Part shown: one piece after another, positions 1 through 12,589 of the stretch
Layout: each line of letters opens with the position of its first letter
Numbering within the stretch: the first letter of the stretch is position 1
Assembly: GCA_024734495.1 (NCBI GenBank)
Contig: JALMQS010000411.1
Location: 409,725 to 473,724, forward strand
From: Forficula auricularia
Taxonomy: Eukaryota; Arthropoda; Insecta; Dermaptera; Forficulidae
Length of the DNA: 64,000 bases
Direction of reading: 5' to 3'
Translations under genes and position numbers: made by a program
Notes under the pieces: generated by a model
Database searches by the model: none
The model's input: only the letters and a program-made list of their open reading frames with translations
Told to the model about the DNA's origin: nothing

Positions 1-1215
1 CAACAACTTTAATGTGCTAGGTAGGAATGTTTATGTTTTGGCGTCTCTAAGCTAAGAGAATGCAACTGGGTTGAGTCATCTTCTATAAAGTCGCGAGTGA
101 GGATTTAATTTTAGATAATGAATTTTTCAATGAATGTCATATTTCATATAAATAAAAAACCTACTATATTTTATTTCATTCATTTCTTTAATCAAATAAT
201 CTCATTCAATATAAAAATAAGTCATTAGAAGCAGTGTCAATGAGTGACGTCATATATAATCGGTATTTTTTATAAAACCATAAATTTCCTGTGTGATGCG
301 TAAAATAATTTTTTTTTAGGATAATTCATCCATTTCATGCTCAGATAAAAAGGCTTCTTGTGAGATCTAATTTGCCTATTGACCTATATATGCTAATTGA
401 ATAAAAAATCTTCTAAGAACTTCAAACGTTAGTTATTTGCTCTAATTAAAAGGACTATTTGAGAAATTCTCTGAATTTGTCGGCTTAATTATATTAATAT
501 TGGATTTACTGATGAAAGAATTAGCTTAGATAAATAAAACGAAACAATTTTTAGAGTATCTTATTAGTACCTAATTAATATTGTGTAAACAAGTTCAATT
601 TAGTCATATTATTTTCTGTTAAATAGGGTCGAGGCTCAAAATAAATTTTCTTCAGAAATCCTAAGAATTCTTCTTATAGTTAAGCTGATTATCATGGTAT
701 TTTCCAATTTTGGACAACAGTCCCAAAGGTTTGAGAGATTTTTGATCGAAATGCAAAAAAAGTAATTTTGATTCATTTTTGAGCCGCGATTGGAACAACG
801 AAATTTGAAATCAAAATACATATCAAAATTATTAATAAAAACAATTTTCACCCATCATTTTCAATTCCCACCTTGTTCTTAGCTCGATTAGAACTCAAAA
901 TTTATAGAAAAAAATAGCAATACTATAAACCCAACTAAAACTACATATTTGATAATAACAATCAATAAAATGTTTATAATTTTTTTCTCTAATTCGAGTT
1001 TTAAATGAGCTGAAATAATAAATTAAGACTTTTATTTAATGGATTTTCTTTAAAAAGATCACAGATTTTAGTCAAACCAAATATTTTGGGATTGGCGTCT
1101 CAAAATATTTTAGTTGATATACTTATTTGTTATCTTGTATCATGGGGAAATCCAAAGCTTATTATTCACTTTGTATCTGGTATGTGATTAATTATTTTTG
1201 ATGTACTATTTATAA
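1..1215. other. AT-rich non-coding stretch
   Basis: No open frame with family resemblance, RNA gene or clear repeat boundary is visible. The sequence is uniformly AT-rich. A short frame on the minus strand near 636-851 has no recognisable domain and is regarded as chance. Confidence 0.5.
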
Positions 1216-2313
1216 CAGTGCTTCTCAACCCAAATTTTACCTAGGACCATTAAAATTCCCGGTTGATTGTCCACGGACAAGGAAAAAAATTTAAAATACA
1301 ATATAGTTATTATCTGGATTCTGCAAGGCTAGGCACATACAGTCGATTTTCAATCGAGCGATAGTTGATAGACATAAATATATTAAGTTTAATGTAGGTG
1401 CATACACCACACAACTGCAGATCAACTCGATTATTTAATCAAAATCGATCGTTGAGCACTTATGATAAAAAAATCGAGCTTGGTTAATTAATTAGATTTG
1501 GTTATAAATTGATAATGCATCACGATTTCAAACCAACCCAACTAAATTGTCTGGTTCCTACAAGTTAGTTAATTCAGATATTAATATGTAGGTTTGCATT
1601 CATTTGTAGGATCTGGTATTAATTTGTGGAATAGTTTGTCTATTACTATTTGGGATTATAGTGCTCTGCCCATATGATTAAATCAATTATAAATTTTGTC
1701 AAGTCCTAAAGTCCTAGAATTGTAAAAAAATTTATTTAGTTCTAGCAAGCAGAGTTTAGCTGAGGTAGAGAGTGGTCATACCATCCTTGTTAAGGTTTTG
1801 ACAAGGTTTCCTTAACAACTTATTGCAAATGCCGTGATGGCTAATGAGTCGCTTGCTCCTGGTATCGGGTTTTTGCGGGGAATTTTTAAATTACTTTTTG
1901 TCTTTTGATGGAAATCTATGGCCATGTATGTTATTTGTTAAGAGCATACATTTCTATTTTTTTCATTTCTTTTTTTTTTTTTTTTACTTGTTTATTATTT
2001 GTTAAATTGTTGTAATTAATTTGTATTGATCTTTGTTAATGTATTGTAGCTATATTGTATTGATGTTTGGAGGACCTAGCCACCGAGGATTTGTGCCTCT
2101 AAGCAGGTCGAGGAATAAAGATTTATTTATTTATTTATTATTATTATAAATTGTTGGGTCGACTGAAAATCTACTGTGTGTGTCTAGCCTAAGTCTACAT
2201 GAAAGTTCTTGAGAAACTTAAAAATAAATTGGCTTAATTATAGGTATTATTAATATAGGACGATTTTACGGATTCTAAAAAGATTTTCGCGGACCACCGG
2301 TTGAGAAGCACTG
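1216..2313. mobile_element. hAT-type DNA element (non-autonomous)
   Basis: The ends are inverted repeats: CAGTGCTTCTCAACC at 1216 and GGTTGAGAAGCACTG ending at 2313. The flanking 8-mers ATTTATAA (1208-1215) and ATTTCGAA (2314-2321) agree at 6 of 8 positions, as expected for an old hAT 8-bp target duplication. No transposase frame is present. A retrotransposon 3' end is nested inside at about 1609-2149. Confidence 0.8.
1609..2149 (+). mobile_element. Non-LTR retrotransposon 3' end, nested in hAT element
   Basis: A closely matching copy lies at 21963-22475. Both begin with GGATCTGGTATTAATTTG and end with a stretch containing GCCTCTAAGCAGGTCGAG, an AATAAAG and a TTTA-repeat tail. A common 3' end with a short-repeat tail is typical of 5'-truncated non-LTR elements. 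No reverse transcriptase remains, so the clade is unknown. Confidence 0.6.
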
Positions 2314-3344
2314 ATTTCGAATTTTATTATTTTTTTAACGTGCTCATTTCAGGGTGTGGTGTTCCCTGTTTTAGCTAAACAGCTTTGTTCCTGTCTTCTT
2401 CGTCTTAGGCAAAAATAAGGTTAAACAGGTTATGTGTATAGCTTAATTACCATGAACGTTCTCAGGTGCAATTAAAGATATATATATATATTTACTTATT
2501 TATTTTTATTAGTTTTGAACTTGAAGGTCATACTAATTATGAAAGATTTCTATTGAATTTACAATTTGTCAACTTGATTAACAAGAAATTATATGTTTTT
2601 CAATTTTATTGATTTATAGTTGTTTTTTGCTTTTATAATGAGATTGATGAATACCTTATATACTCCCTCCTTTCAGGCTCAATCCAGAAGAACTCCAAAA
2701 TTATTTTAATTCAAATATTTGTATAAATATTTATTTCCATTTCAATTATTTTTAAAAATTCTGATTTTGTTAAAAAAATTGTTCCTTCCCTGATAAAAAG
2801 CTATAGATATAGATTCTTCTTTAAAACTTGACTCATGATCTACGAGTATCTTTCGGGTTTGATCGTCTATGGTGAAATTTTTATAAAAATAATTTACAAA
2901 TTAAATTATTTCCCCACTATACATTTAAATTTCTAATTCTAAAAATGATTTGAGATCAGAAAAGTTAATATGAGAGAAATCTCTAAAATCAATAATTTGC
3001 GAGTTATTTAAATGTAAATATTTTTTAAATACCTATAAAAATTCAAGCCCAATAATTTTGGATTCATAAAATTTCGAATATGGTTGATGATCAGATTTCA
3101 ATAAAAATTGCCACCCCTTTATCTGAAACCGCTTTTATTTTTGTAAAATAATGTTTACTTTTATCAGGAAAAAGGGAGGATTTATGCCTTTCCACATAAA
3201 TTTCACCATCACAGCCATGACATTTATTAAAAAAATTAATTTAAAACAGAAAAGTTAATGCGACTGAAATGTCTAAAATCAATAGTTTATGCGTTAAAAA
3301 ATATTCCATTATTTATAGGAGTGAAAAGACTTGAATCAATAACA
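2314..3344. other. AT-rich non-coding stretch
   Basis: No gene, RNA or repeat boundary could be supported here. Confidence 0.4.
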
Positions 3345-4735
3345 AATGTCTCTCTGATGCGGAGAGACATCTTCTCGATATCAGAGACCAAAAGAAATGA
3401 GAAAGAAATTGATCTTATTTTATCGATTTAATCTATCTTGGGGTTCATAGTAACTTCTTAATATAAGAAATTAGCATTTTGATTATGAATTGTAGTTTAA
3501 AAGAAATTGTATGAAAAGATTCAATTTCTTCTTTCCGGGAGCGAATCAACTAGAAATGGCAAAAAGTTTTATTTTTTCTCTCATTAGATATTAATTCTAT
3601 TGAATATCTATTGAAATTTCGTATCTGTGTGTTATTTTTATTTATCTTTTATATCAAATAATTATTATTAGGAAATTTTCATTTTAAAGGGTAGTTTATT
3701 TGAAGTCCATTTTGAAAAACGCTAATAACTTCGTCGAAATTTTTTTTTAAAAATATGAATTTAATAGATATTATAAAAACAATTAATTATTAATAATTTA
3801 ATTCACTTTTGAATGAAATTGATTCAGTACTTTTTGAGAAAATTGTCAAAAACCCCGAAAACCGTCTTTGAAAGGCCGTTTTAGAAACATTTTAAAATTC
3901 ACATCCATGTCACAAGTCAATGTTTCGTTTCATATAAGTTTTTGAACTTTTTTCAAAGGCATCTTGTACTCTCAAAAAACGACGTTTTTTATACGGTTCA
4001 GATGGTTTTTGACGTTTTCCTCTAAAAGTTGTGGAACGATTTAGTTCATAAAAATTTTTAAGAAAAAAATAAAAACCGACTTCAAAAAATTAAGTGCAAC
4101 AAATATAAAAATACACTAAAAGGTATAAAATAACTATTATCTTATTTAGTTACTAACTAAACGACGAAATATTAACACGAAATTACTTTTTAAAGTCGGT
4201 GCCAAACAAACTCTACCTATAAGCGAGCGTACCCGCCAAACGTACTAAGTAAGATCCGTCGAGTGCGATTCATAAAAGGTATATGTTTGGCACCAACTTC
4301 AAAAAGTAATTTCGTGTTAATATTTCGTCGTTTAGTTGTAACTAAATAAGATAATAATTATTTTATACGTTTTAGTGTATTTTTATATTTGTTGCACTTA
4401 ATTTTTTGAAGTCGGTTTTTATTTTTTCTTAAAAATTTTTATTTTCTCTTTTTAGTGATGTTATTAATAGTGATTATATCATCAGAACTTGACCAAATTA
4501 ATATGACACCATCCCTAAGACACCCCCTTTTGGATAAAAAAAGAACCATCGAAATCGGTTCATAAACAAAGAGGTTAGGTCTAAACAAACCTAAACAAAC
4601 CTAATAAAAAAGGTCTAATACCTATGAAAAAAAATCGAAAAAAAATGGGACCAATCGGAAGCTAGACTGGACCCAATGCAAAAAAAATTTTCAAAATCGG
4701 TTGACAATTGGCGGAGATATGAGGTAACATAGGCA

Positions 4736-4782
<47 letters not shown>

Positions 4783-5660
4783 CAATCGAATAGAGAACCT
4801 CCTCCTTTTTTGAAGTCGGTTAAAAATTGAAGTAAATTATTAATAATTTATTGTTTTATAATATCTATTAATTTTATATTTTTTAAAAAAATTTCAACGG
4901 AGTTTTTATCGTTTTTTCAAATTGGACTTCAAATAAACTACCCTTTAAAATACAAATATTTTTATAAAAAATACTTTTTCTAAAAGTTAAAAAGAAATAA
5001 CAGTCAGATATGAAATTTCAAAAAATTAATTAGATATGTAATGAGTAAAAAATAAATCCTTTTGGCATTTCTAGTTGATTCGCTCTCGGCAGAGATCTTT
5101 TCATAAAATTTCTTTTAAACTACAAAATCCTTAATCAAAATGTCATTTTCTTATATTAAGAAGTTACTATGAACCCCAAGATAGATTAAATCGATAAAAT
5201 AAGATCGAATTATTTCTCATTTATAATTCTTTTGGTCTCTGATATTGAGATGATGTCTCACCGCATCAGAGTCATTTTTTCGGTTTTTTTTCTTTTTAAC
5301 ATTTTCTTGAAAACCAATCAATCAATTTCGTTGAAAATTGAATATAATTATTAATAATCGATTGTATTATAATATTTATTAATTTCATATTTTTAAAAAT
5401 TATTTCAAAGTAGTAATTAGCGTTTTTTCAAATTAGACTTTAAATAAACTACCCTTTAATATGCAAATATTTTAATAAAAACTATTAAAGATAAAAAAAA
5501 ATTTCATAGATATGTAAATAAGATTTAATTGAATATGTGATGAGGAAAAAATTAAACACTCTTGCCATTTCGCTGCCCCAGCGAAGAAACTAAATGTTTT
5601 AATAACATTTCATTCAAACTAAGATTACACTCAGATTATTAAGATTAATGTGTATTTTTT
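3345..5660. repeat. Large inverted repeat with an additional direct copy of one arm
   Basis: The left arm (about 3345-3810) and right arm (about 4845-5285) are reverse complements over several landmarks. AAGGGTAGTTTATTTGAAGT near 3690 mirrors ACTTCAAATAAACTACCCTT near 4927. TCTGATGCGG near 3353 mirrors CCGCATCAGA near 5261. TTGGGGTTCATAGTAACTTC near 3438 mirrors GAAGTTACTATGAACCCCAA near 5160. A third diverged copy of the right arm, in the same orientation, follows at about 5330-5660. The loop is partly filled by a separate foldback element at 4048-4822. No coding capacity was seen. Confidence 0.75.
4048..4822 (-). mobile_element. ACCGACTTCAAAAAA foldback element, half copy A
   Basis: This is the second half of the foldback family seen complete at 55968-56994. 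It has the palindromic core (ACCGACTTCAAAAAATTAAG at 4075, its mirror near 4420) and then one outer arm ending in CTCCTTTTTTGAAGTCGGTT at 4821. The outer arm carries an A-run of about 40 bases near 4738-4780. The element sits in the loop of the larger inverted repeat. The superfamily is not recognised. Confidence 0.75.
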
Positions 5661-6313
5661 TGAAGAAGTGAGCAAAGAGTTGAATTGTTTCTCAACTCGC
5701 GTTGAGTATATAATTAATACAAATTCATTTTCTCTCTTTGATTGATTCGTTTGCTCTCTGCTCCACTAACTTTTCAGCCTAACAGATCGATTGACTGAAT
5801 TCGAAGTTGAAACGTAGTAGAAAACAAACGAAACTTTTAACTAAATCATAGGAATAATAAACAATGAAGAATTAATCTTTTTAATAGTGGAATTTGAAAT
5901 GACAATTATAATTAGTATTTGTTTTGAGATCAATCAAAGTAGTTGATTTAAACCAACTGAAGCATTCTCAAAAACAGCTTCCGAACGTTCCTTCGAGCAC
6001 GTATCCTTGTTTACAACAAAATCATTTCTAGTAAGACAATTTATAAATCCATATAATGATATGATGAAACACCTCGTCGACGCCATCTCGATATCCTCAT
6101 TGCGGGAAACCACTAATAAGTAGCTTCGGCATTCATAGAGAACAGTGTGTTTTCCAACCTAGTTTTCTTTTATTTGGGGGAACCCTGGACATTAAAAAGA
6201 TATCTGAAACCACGATAATGTTTCTGAAGGGGATAAATACCAAGAGTGCGTTATTGAAATTTCCGCGTGTGTGTGTGTGGGGGGGGGGGGGGGTTGAAAA
6301 TTGTTGCATTCTT
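5661..6313. other. Non-coding stretch with a long G-run
   Basis: No gene was found. A GT-repeat runs directly into an uninterrupted G-tract of 14 or more bases near 6279-6292, just before foldback copy B. The short frame crossing it is chance. Confidence 0.5.
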
Positions 6314-7290
6314 AACCGACTTCAAAAAAGGAGGAGGTTCTCAATTCGACTGATTTTTTTTTGTGTATGTTACCTGATATCTTCGCCAATTGTGAACCGA
6401 TTTTGATAATTTTTTTATGCATTGGGTTCAGTCTAGTTTCCGATTGGTCCCGTTTTTTTTCATTGGTATTGGACCTTTTTTGTTATGTTTGTTTAGGCAT
6501 AACTTCTTAATTTATTAACCGATTTCGATGATTCTTTTTATATTGGAAAGAGGGTACCTAAGGGGTGGTCCCATATTAATTTGGCCAAGTTCTGATGATA
6601 TGGTCAACGACGAGTTAACGTAAATATCCAATTCTTATGAGCAAATAATCGAAATTATAATAAATAAAATCTTTTATAAAAAAATCAGTCTTGAAACGTT
6701 CATTTAAAACCAGCAAACGTTTCTAGAGAATTTCCATATTTATGAATTTAATTTTTTTATCATTTTCTGATTCATTCGCCCGACCCTTTCTCTTACGAGA
6801 TGCATCCAAAATATTATATTAAGTCACTATTAATAACATCACTAAAAATTAAAAAATTAAAATAATTTTTATAAAAAATAAAAAATAAAACCGATTTCAA
6901 AAAAATTAAATTCAACAAATAAAATAATAAGAACTCAAAAATAAAATAGAATGCACCAAAAGGTATAAAATAATTATCTAATTTAGTTACAACTAAACGA
7001 AGAAATATTAACATGAAATCACTTTTTGAAGTCGGTGCTAAACAAACTATATAAGCGAGGGTACCCGCCAAACGTACTAAGTAAAATCCGTAATGTTTGA
7101 TTTATAAAATGTATATGTTTGGCACCCACTTCAAAAAGTGATTTCATGTTAATATTTCTTCGTTTAGTTGTAACTAAATTAGATAATTATTTTATACCTT
7201 TTAGTGCATTTTATTTTATTTTTGAGTTCTTATTATTTTATTTATTGCATTTAATTTTTTGAAGTCGGTTTTATTTTTTTTATAAAAATT
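6314..7290 (+). mobile_element. ACCGACTTCAAAAAA foldback element, half copy B
   Basis: It begins AACCGACTTCAAAAAAGG at 6314, which is the outer arm. It then runs through the palindromic core (about 6890-7285, where AAACGACG-like blocks mirror each other around the centre near 7080). The second outer arm is missing. It is complementary in layout to copy A, which has the opposite arm. A frame on the minus strand at 6814-7071 is only a shadow of the palindrome. Confidence 0.75.
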
Positions 7291-8071
7291 ATAAGATCAT
7301 TGTGGTAAAAATAAAAGTGGTCAACTCATCTAACTCTAACAAAAGGTAATTAAAAGGTCTTCTAATTTTTTAAAACTTAATAAAATGGGGGAAGTACTTT
7401 TCATGAAACTGGGAGGAGTCATGAAGCTAGGGTGGTCAATCCTGGTTTCTGTTTTCAATTTTTGATCGATTATATTCTTTATAATCCATATTGTCTTCTA
7501 TACATTAAAGTTTTATTTATTTATTTATTTTTTATTAATAAACTATTCTTCGAGCACAGATGACATAATGCAAACAAACTCTGTGTTTATCAAAAAGTAA
7601 AAGTTTAAAAAACAAAGAATAAACTAAATTTCTTCTTGGGATTATTTTAGAACACATGAAACCTTGAAAATGTTAATGAAAATATTTCCAAGCGTGCAAT
7701 TTTTCAAGCAATATAATACTAGTAAAAAAAGCAAGATTATTTTTGTATTTCATTGCAAAATGAGATAAGATTTAACAAAAACATTATTCATTTATTTATT
7801 TATTGTACCTAATATATATTTTTTTAATAAAAAAAATGCAAGTTTTATTATATAATATATCTTTTTGATTTCTATTTCATGTTAATGTAATATAATATAT
7901 TTGTTTGAACATTTTAATTTATGAGTATGTTCCTCATAAAAAAAGAGATGCTTTATCAAGGGCGTTCGCCGCCAAAGCCCCCCCCCCCCATGCCTTGAAA
8001 CTCTGTTTTTTTTTTAATTTTTTAAGAGGAAAAATATTGTTTTTATCCCAACTTTTTAGATATACAATATA
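7291..8071. other. Non-coding stretch
   Basis: AT-rich sequence with TTTA-repeat tails near 7507 and 7785 and a C-run near 7978-7989. No gene or defined element was recognised. Confidence 0.4.
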
Positions 8072-8808
8072 CAGTCAACTCTCGATAATTCGAAATCCAA
8101 GGGACTACAAGAAAAATTCGAATTATCGAGACTTCGCATTATCATGACGTTTGAATTATCAAGGGGAAAGAAATAAAATTCGAATTATTAAGACTTTATA
8201 TTATATTTTTTTGAAAATAAGTATGAGCTTACATAGATTTTAAATATAGCCTCAAGTAAAAAAAGTAAAAATAATGAAAACGACAAAATAATTACATATT
8301 GTCGTCTTAAGGTATAAACCTGCTAACCACAATAAGGAAATTTTACAGCGCAGAGAAAAAACAAACAAAATTTAATTTATTGTCATGGAAAGAAACTATT
8401 TTCACATTTTTTTTTCTACAACTTACGATCGTAATTTTAAGTAGCAGTTTTACTTGGACGATGCTCCATCTCTTTTTCTTTCGAATGGTATTAATATGTC
8501 ATATATGATAAAAATGGATTTAGCAAGTTTCTAAGGCGACGATATGTATTAACATTGCAATAGATACCTATATAGATAATAACATACCTAATTAAAAAAT
8601 TAAGAATAGTTTTTTGCTAGGTAAAATTCGAATTATAAAGAGGAGAAGTGGCCTATTTCGAATTATAGAACGATCTCTCACCCTCTTATTACGAAAAAGA
8701 TTTCGAGTTATCGATCGTATGAAAATATACAGCATTTTTTCGATTTACCGAAGTTAACAGCTGATGAGTTCGAATAATAGAAAAATTCGAATTATCGAGA
8801 GTCGACTG
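8072..8808. mobile_element. Tigger/pogo-like element, copy 1 (non-autonomous)
   Basis: The terminal inverted repeats are CAGTCAACTCTCGATAATTC at 8072 and the mirror ending CGAGAGTCGACTG at 8808. Both are flanked by TA, the target duplication of the Tc1/mariner superfamily. The TIR resembles those of Tigger/pogo elements. No transposase frame remains. A shorter copy lies at 40603-41088. Confidence 0.8.
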
Positions 8809-9035
8809 TATTTAGTAGTTTAGTACATAAAATTTGGTAACGTACTTACTTACGTACTTACTAACCTAATAACAGACATTTTGACAAAATAATTAATATC
8901 TCGTAAAACATAATTTTTTCGATGATCACTTACTAGAGGTTTTTTGTACTCCAAAACGTCATGGTTTCGCTCAATTTTTTATATTAAAATATTTTCAGCC
9001 GTTTTCGAAATATTTCGAAAAAATACTTTTGTATC

Positions 9036-9210
9036 AGGAATTGTAGGAAACTGGACAAAATAATCAAAAACACAGAGCTTTTATCAAATGGGCCAGACGT
9101 TTCGTCAATTTATTTCGACTTATCACTCTTTGTCAAAAAATAATTTTACTATGCGACGAAACATCTATGTTTTTGATTATTTTGTCTAGTTCCCTACTAT
9201 TCCTGATACA
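9036..9210. repeat. Small foldback with GAAACGT arms
   Basis: The arms around GTAGGAAACTGGACAAAATA and its mirror (near 9181-9205) are inverted copies, and AGACGTTTCGTC sits in the left arm. The layout resembles the larger foldback at 24552-24830. Confidence 0.6.
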
Positions 9211-9296
9211 AAAATATTTATTATGCACACGATTGATACAATAAGAAAGATATTTTTTACATTAATATGTTTAAAAAAATATCAGTATTAACAGGG

Positions 9297-9440
9297 GCGT
9301 AGCCATGAGGGGGTTTTGACCTCCCCTCCCCTCCTAAGGGCAAGGCTCATGGGATGAGTAACGGTAACGACAAACCGTTTCTTATGGTAAACTAACCGTG
9401 ATTAAATATATTTCATATCTTTAATAAAGAATTATGATCT
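9297..9440. mobile_element. Fragment with hAT-like end (AGGGGCGTAGCC)
   Basis: AGGGGCGTAGCCATGAGGGG near 9294 resembles common hAT termini. A related fragment at about 57955-58030 shares GCGTAGC, GGGATGAGTAA and ACGACAAACCGTTTC. No second terminus was found, so classification is tentative. Confidence 0.4.
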
Positions 9441-9444
9441 TTTT

Positions 9445-10771
9445 ACTTTACCATACAGGGTATGGTCAAGTATTGTAATCGTGCATGAAAAAAGTGTTTT
9501 TTTTTCGTTGTTTTTTTCGAAATATCTCAAAAACGGCTGAAACTATTTTGATTAAAAAAATTAAGCTAAACCATGGCATTTCGCTCTACAAAAAAGCCCT
9601 AATAAGTCAACATCGAAAAAATGATATTTTTTGGGATAATAATTGTTTTGACAAAATGTCTGTTAGTCTGGTTGTCTGGTTGTTAGTTATTTATTTAGTT
9701 AGTCTGTGCGTTACCAAATTTTGTGGACGAGCTAGCTCAAAAACTAGTTTGAATACCGAAACCAAATTTCACACGTAGTTTTGGTCCATTGAGATTAAGA
9801 ACTGATTAGATTTTGGTGGATATCGACCCAAAATTAAAAGGGTGGAGGGGGGCTAAAAATTAAAAATCTAGGTCATTTGACCAAACTCAACCAAATTTTG
9901 TATATATAATCAGTGGGACCCCAGAAGAATAAAAATGCAAAAACTAATCGCCCAAAATGTGGGAGGGGGGGCAGGGTCAAAAAATTAAAATCTTGGCCAT
10001 TTACTAAACTCAACAAAATTTTGTATACATTATCAGTGGGACCCCAGTAGACTAAAAATGCAAAAACTAACCGCCCAAAATGGGGAGGGGAGGGGGAGTG
10101 CAGGGTCAAAAAATTAAAATCTTGGCCATTTACCAAACTCAACCAAATTTTGTATACATAATAAGTGGGACCCCAGTAGACTAAAAATGAAAAAATTAAC
10201 CGCCCTAAATGGGGGGAGGGGGCGATTTTTTGCAAAAAATTGCAGTTTTTTAAAAATTCAACCTCATTACGGCAACGGGTTGCCATTATCCAATTAAGAT
10301 GAAACTTTGTTTTAATTGTATCAAATTTAATCTCATTTAAAAATCTGTAGAATGGTCTTTGTCGAAAACCCGTGCTCTTTCATGGTCAAAATAGGAAAAA
10401 AATCAAAAAAAGTGCGAGTTTTTGGGATTTGGAGGAAACAGAAAAAATACGCCAATTTTTACTAGCGCTTGAACTCGGACGGTTGGTTGGAGAAAAAACC
10501 TAAGTGATGAAATATGTATGAAATTTTATGAACTTTCATTTTGAATAGGAAGGTTATATTTACGAAAAGGTGATAATTTTCGAGTTATAAGCAAAAAACC
10601 GCCAAAAATTAGATTTTTCTATCTTTTTTTGCATTTTTGACAATATTTCGTAACGAAATTTTGTTAGCAAATATCAGATTAGGATTCAGCACACCCAAAA
10701 ACATAAAGGGTCGAAGAAATTACAACTACCCCAAAACTTTACGCGTAAAAACACAATTTAACTGGACCATT
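9445..10771 (+). mobile_element. ACTTTACCATACAGG MITE family, copy 1, with internal tandem repeats
   Basis: It starts ACTTTACCATACAGGGTATG and continues like the copies at 10772, 14495, 23767 and 61957. Between about 9866 and 10215 an internal unit of roughly 125-130 bases repeats three times (marker GTGGGACCCCAG). The minus-strand frame of 137 residues over this segment is an artefact of the repeat. The right terminus was not identified. The next copy begins directly at 10772. Confidence 0.65.
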
Positions 10772-11425
10772 ACTTTACCACACAGGGTATGGTCAAGTAT
10801 TGTAATCGAAAAAAGTGGTTTTTTCCTTCTTTTTTTCGAAATATCTCAAAAACGGCTGAAACTATTTTGATTAAAAAAATTGAGCGAAACCATGTCATTT
10901 CGCTCTATAAAAAAGCTCTAATAAGTGAAAATCAAAAAATTATATTTTTCGAGATAATAATTATTTTGTCAAAATGTCTGTTAGTTTGTGCGTTACCAAA
11001 TTTTGTGGACGAGCTAGCTCAAAAACTAGAGGTGAATATCGAAACCAAATTTCACACGTAGTTTTGGTCCATTGAGATTAAGAACTGATTAAATTTTGGT
11101 GCATATCGATCCAAAATTAAGGGTGGTGGAGGGGGTTAAAAATGAAAAATCTAGGCCATTTGACTAAACTCAATCAAATTTTGTATACATAATCAGTGGG
11201 ACCCCAGATGTCTAAAAATGCAAAAACTAACCGCCCAAAATGGGGGGGTGTAGGATCAAAAAATGGAAATATATGCTTTTGTACCAAACTCAACCAAATT
11301 TTGTATACATAATCACTGCCCCCCCCCCCCCCAGGAGTCTAAAAATGCAGCCCCCTCCCTACATGATTATAAATAATTTTATTAAATATTAAATATAAGT
11401 GAGGGGCCAGGTTCTATGGTAAAGT
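10772..11425 (+). mobile_element. ACTTTACCATACAGG MITE family, copy 2
   Basis: The left end ACTTTACCACACAGGG and right end TATGGTAAAGT form short imperfect inverted termini. Downstream bases GGATGGCCACATCAGAAC are also shared with other copies, so the element may extend to about 11458. No transposase is present. Superfamily not assigned. Confidence 0.7.
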
Positions 11426-11891
11426 CAAGTGGATGGCCACATCAGAACACGTCAGCTTATTTTATTTAATCCACAGGTTCCTTCGACCCCGGCCAATTCA
11501 TTCAAGAAATTACTATTTTTTTCGTCTTTTTTAGAATCTAGTTTGACTTATAGGTTTTGCACCCTCTTGATATAACATCTTCTTATATTAATATGATTTA
11601 AAAAATATTAGTATTAGTACAAGAAGAGAAAAGGGGAAGGAAACGAGGCGGGGAAATAATAGGACAGGTCCAAGAAATACATATAGCATCTAGATTATTT
11701 AAAATTGACCTAAATAAACAAAAACATTTAATTGTAAATTCTAATACTTTCTATGTACCAAGGTTTCGTTGGGTTTTCTCCGTGTGCAGTGCACAGCCGT
11801 CAACTCTGTCCTCCAATCCGATTCCTAAGAAATTTCCCTCTCTTTCCTTTTCCCTCTCCTCTTCAGGGAGCCTTTGAGTCGCGTGGCTCGC

Positions 11892-11926
11892 TATAAAAAA
11901 AGTAAAGATGAATCGCATCATCAGTT
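11892..11926 (+). promoter_or_regulatory. Putative core promoter (TATA plus initiator)
   Basis: TATAAAA lies at 11892-11898, and TCAGTT, the arthropod initiator, at 11921-11926. The A at 11923 falls 31 bases after the first T of the TATA box, which is the standard spacing. The downstream sequence has no ATG until a strong donor (AT|GTAAGT) at 12013. The nearest + strand gene is the transglutaminase, whose first coding exon has an acceptor in its 5' UTR. The link to that gene is inference. Confidence 0.55.
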
Positions 11927-12012
11927 AATCTTGAAAGTGCAGCGCTAACACTTGAACCTGCACTTGTTGAGTTCGCTTCTCTAAGCCTTATCATCGATCT
12001 ATTAATAAAAAT
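11923..12012 (+). other. Putative non-coding first exon of the transglutaminase gene
   Basis: The 90 bases between the predicted start site and the donor GTAAGT at 12013 contain no ATG. The matching acceptor would be TTGCAG ending at 22805, which lies 19 bases before the start codon. Joining the two exons creates no upstream ATG. This would make intron 1 about 10.8 kb. RNA evidence is lacking. Confidence 0.45.
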
Positions 12013-12589
12013 GTAAGTCATTTGACTAATTATATTAATTTCTTATTCAATATATTCATTCTATTATTATTTTTTTTTTTTTTGTTCTTGATATTAACCG
12101 ATTCAAAGGTTCAATTTATGTTTAACTTGTATAATGTATTTTATACAATCGAACCACAATATATCGAAAATCTTTATAACATATATCGAATTTTTTTCAG
12201 GAACCTTTATTTTTTCATTAGAAAAACAATTTCTGTATATCGAATAAAAATTTATAGATACCGAAAAAAATTACATACGATAATTTTTCAATAAATACCT
12301 ACCTATATAGAGATTTCGATATACAGAAATACATATTGCAATAAATTACATACATATTTGTATATTTTTTTAAATACATTTCTATGAAAGCTTAATTTTG
12401 TTAAGTCCTCTTTTTTAATCCCTAAAATTAACTATACAATTGCTTTTAGTAAGCAAATGATGACACATTTGCCATATATATTTCTGAATAGCGAATTTTT
12501 GTCCAGGAACCTTGAAGTATAGAGTTTCGGCTGTATATACATTTGAATAAAAATGAATAACTTCACTAAACTCAATTAGAATAACAGAA

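Noticed and set aside
6270..6294. Long G-run as a possible G-quadruplex regulatory site
   Set aside because: A single homopolymer after a GT-repeat with no nearby gene. More likely a slippage tract. Similar runs at 33463 and 39421 are within transposon debris.
9873..10286. 137-codon minus-strand frame with repeated FGRLVFAFL blocks
   Set aside because: It is translated from the tandem units of the ACTTTACC MITE. The same units occur elsewhere with stops, and no protein family matches.
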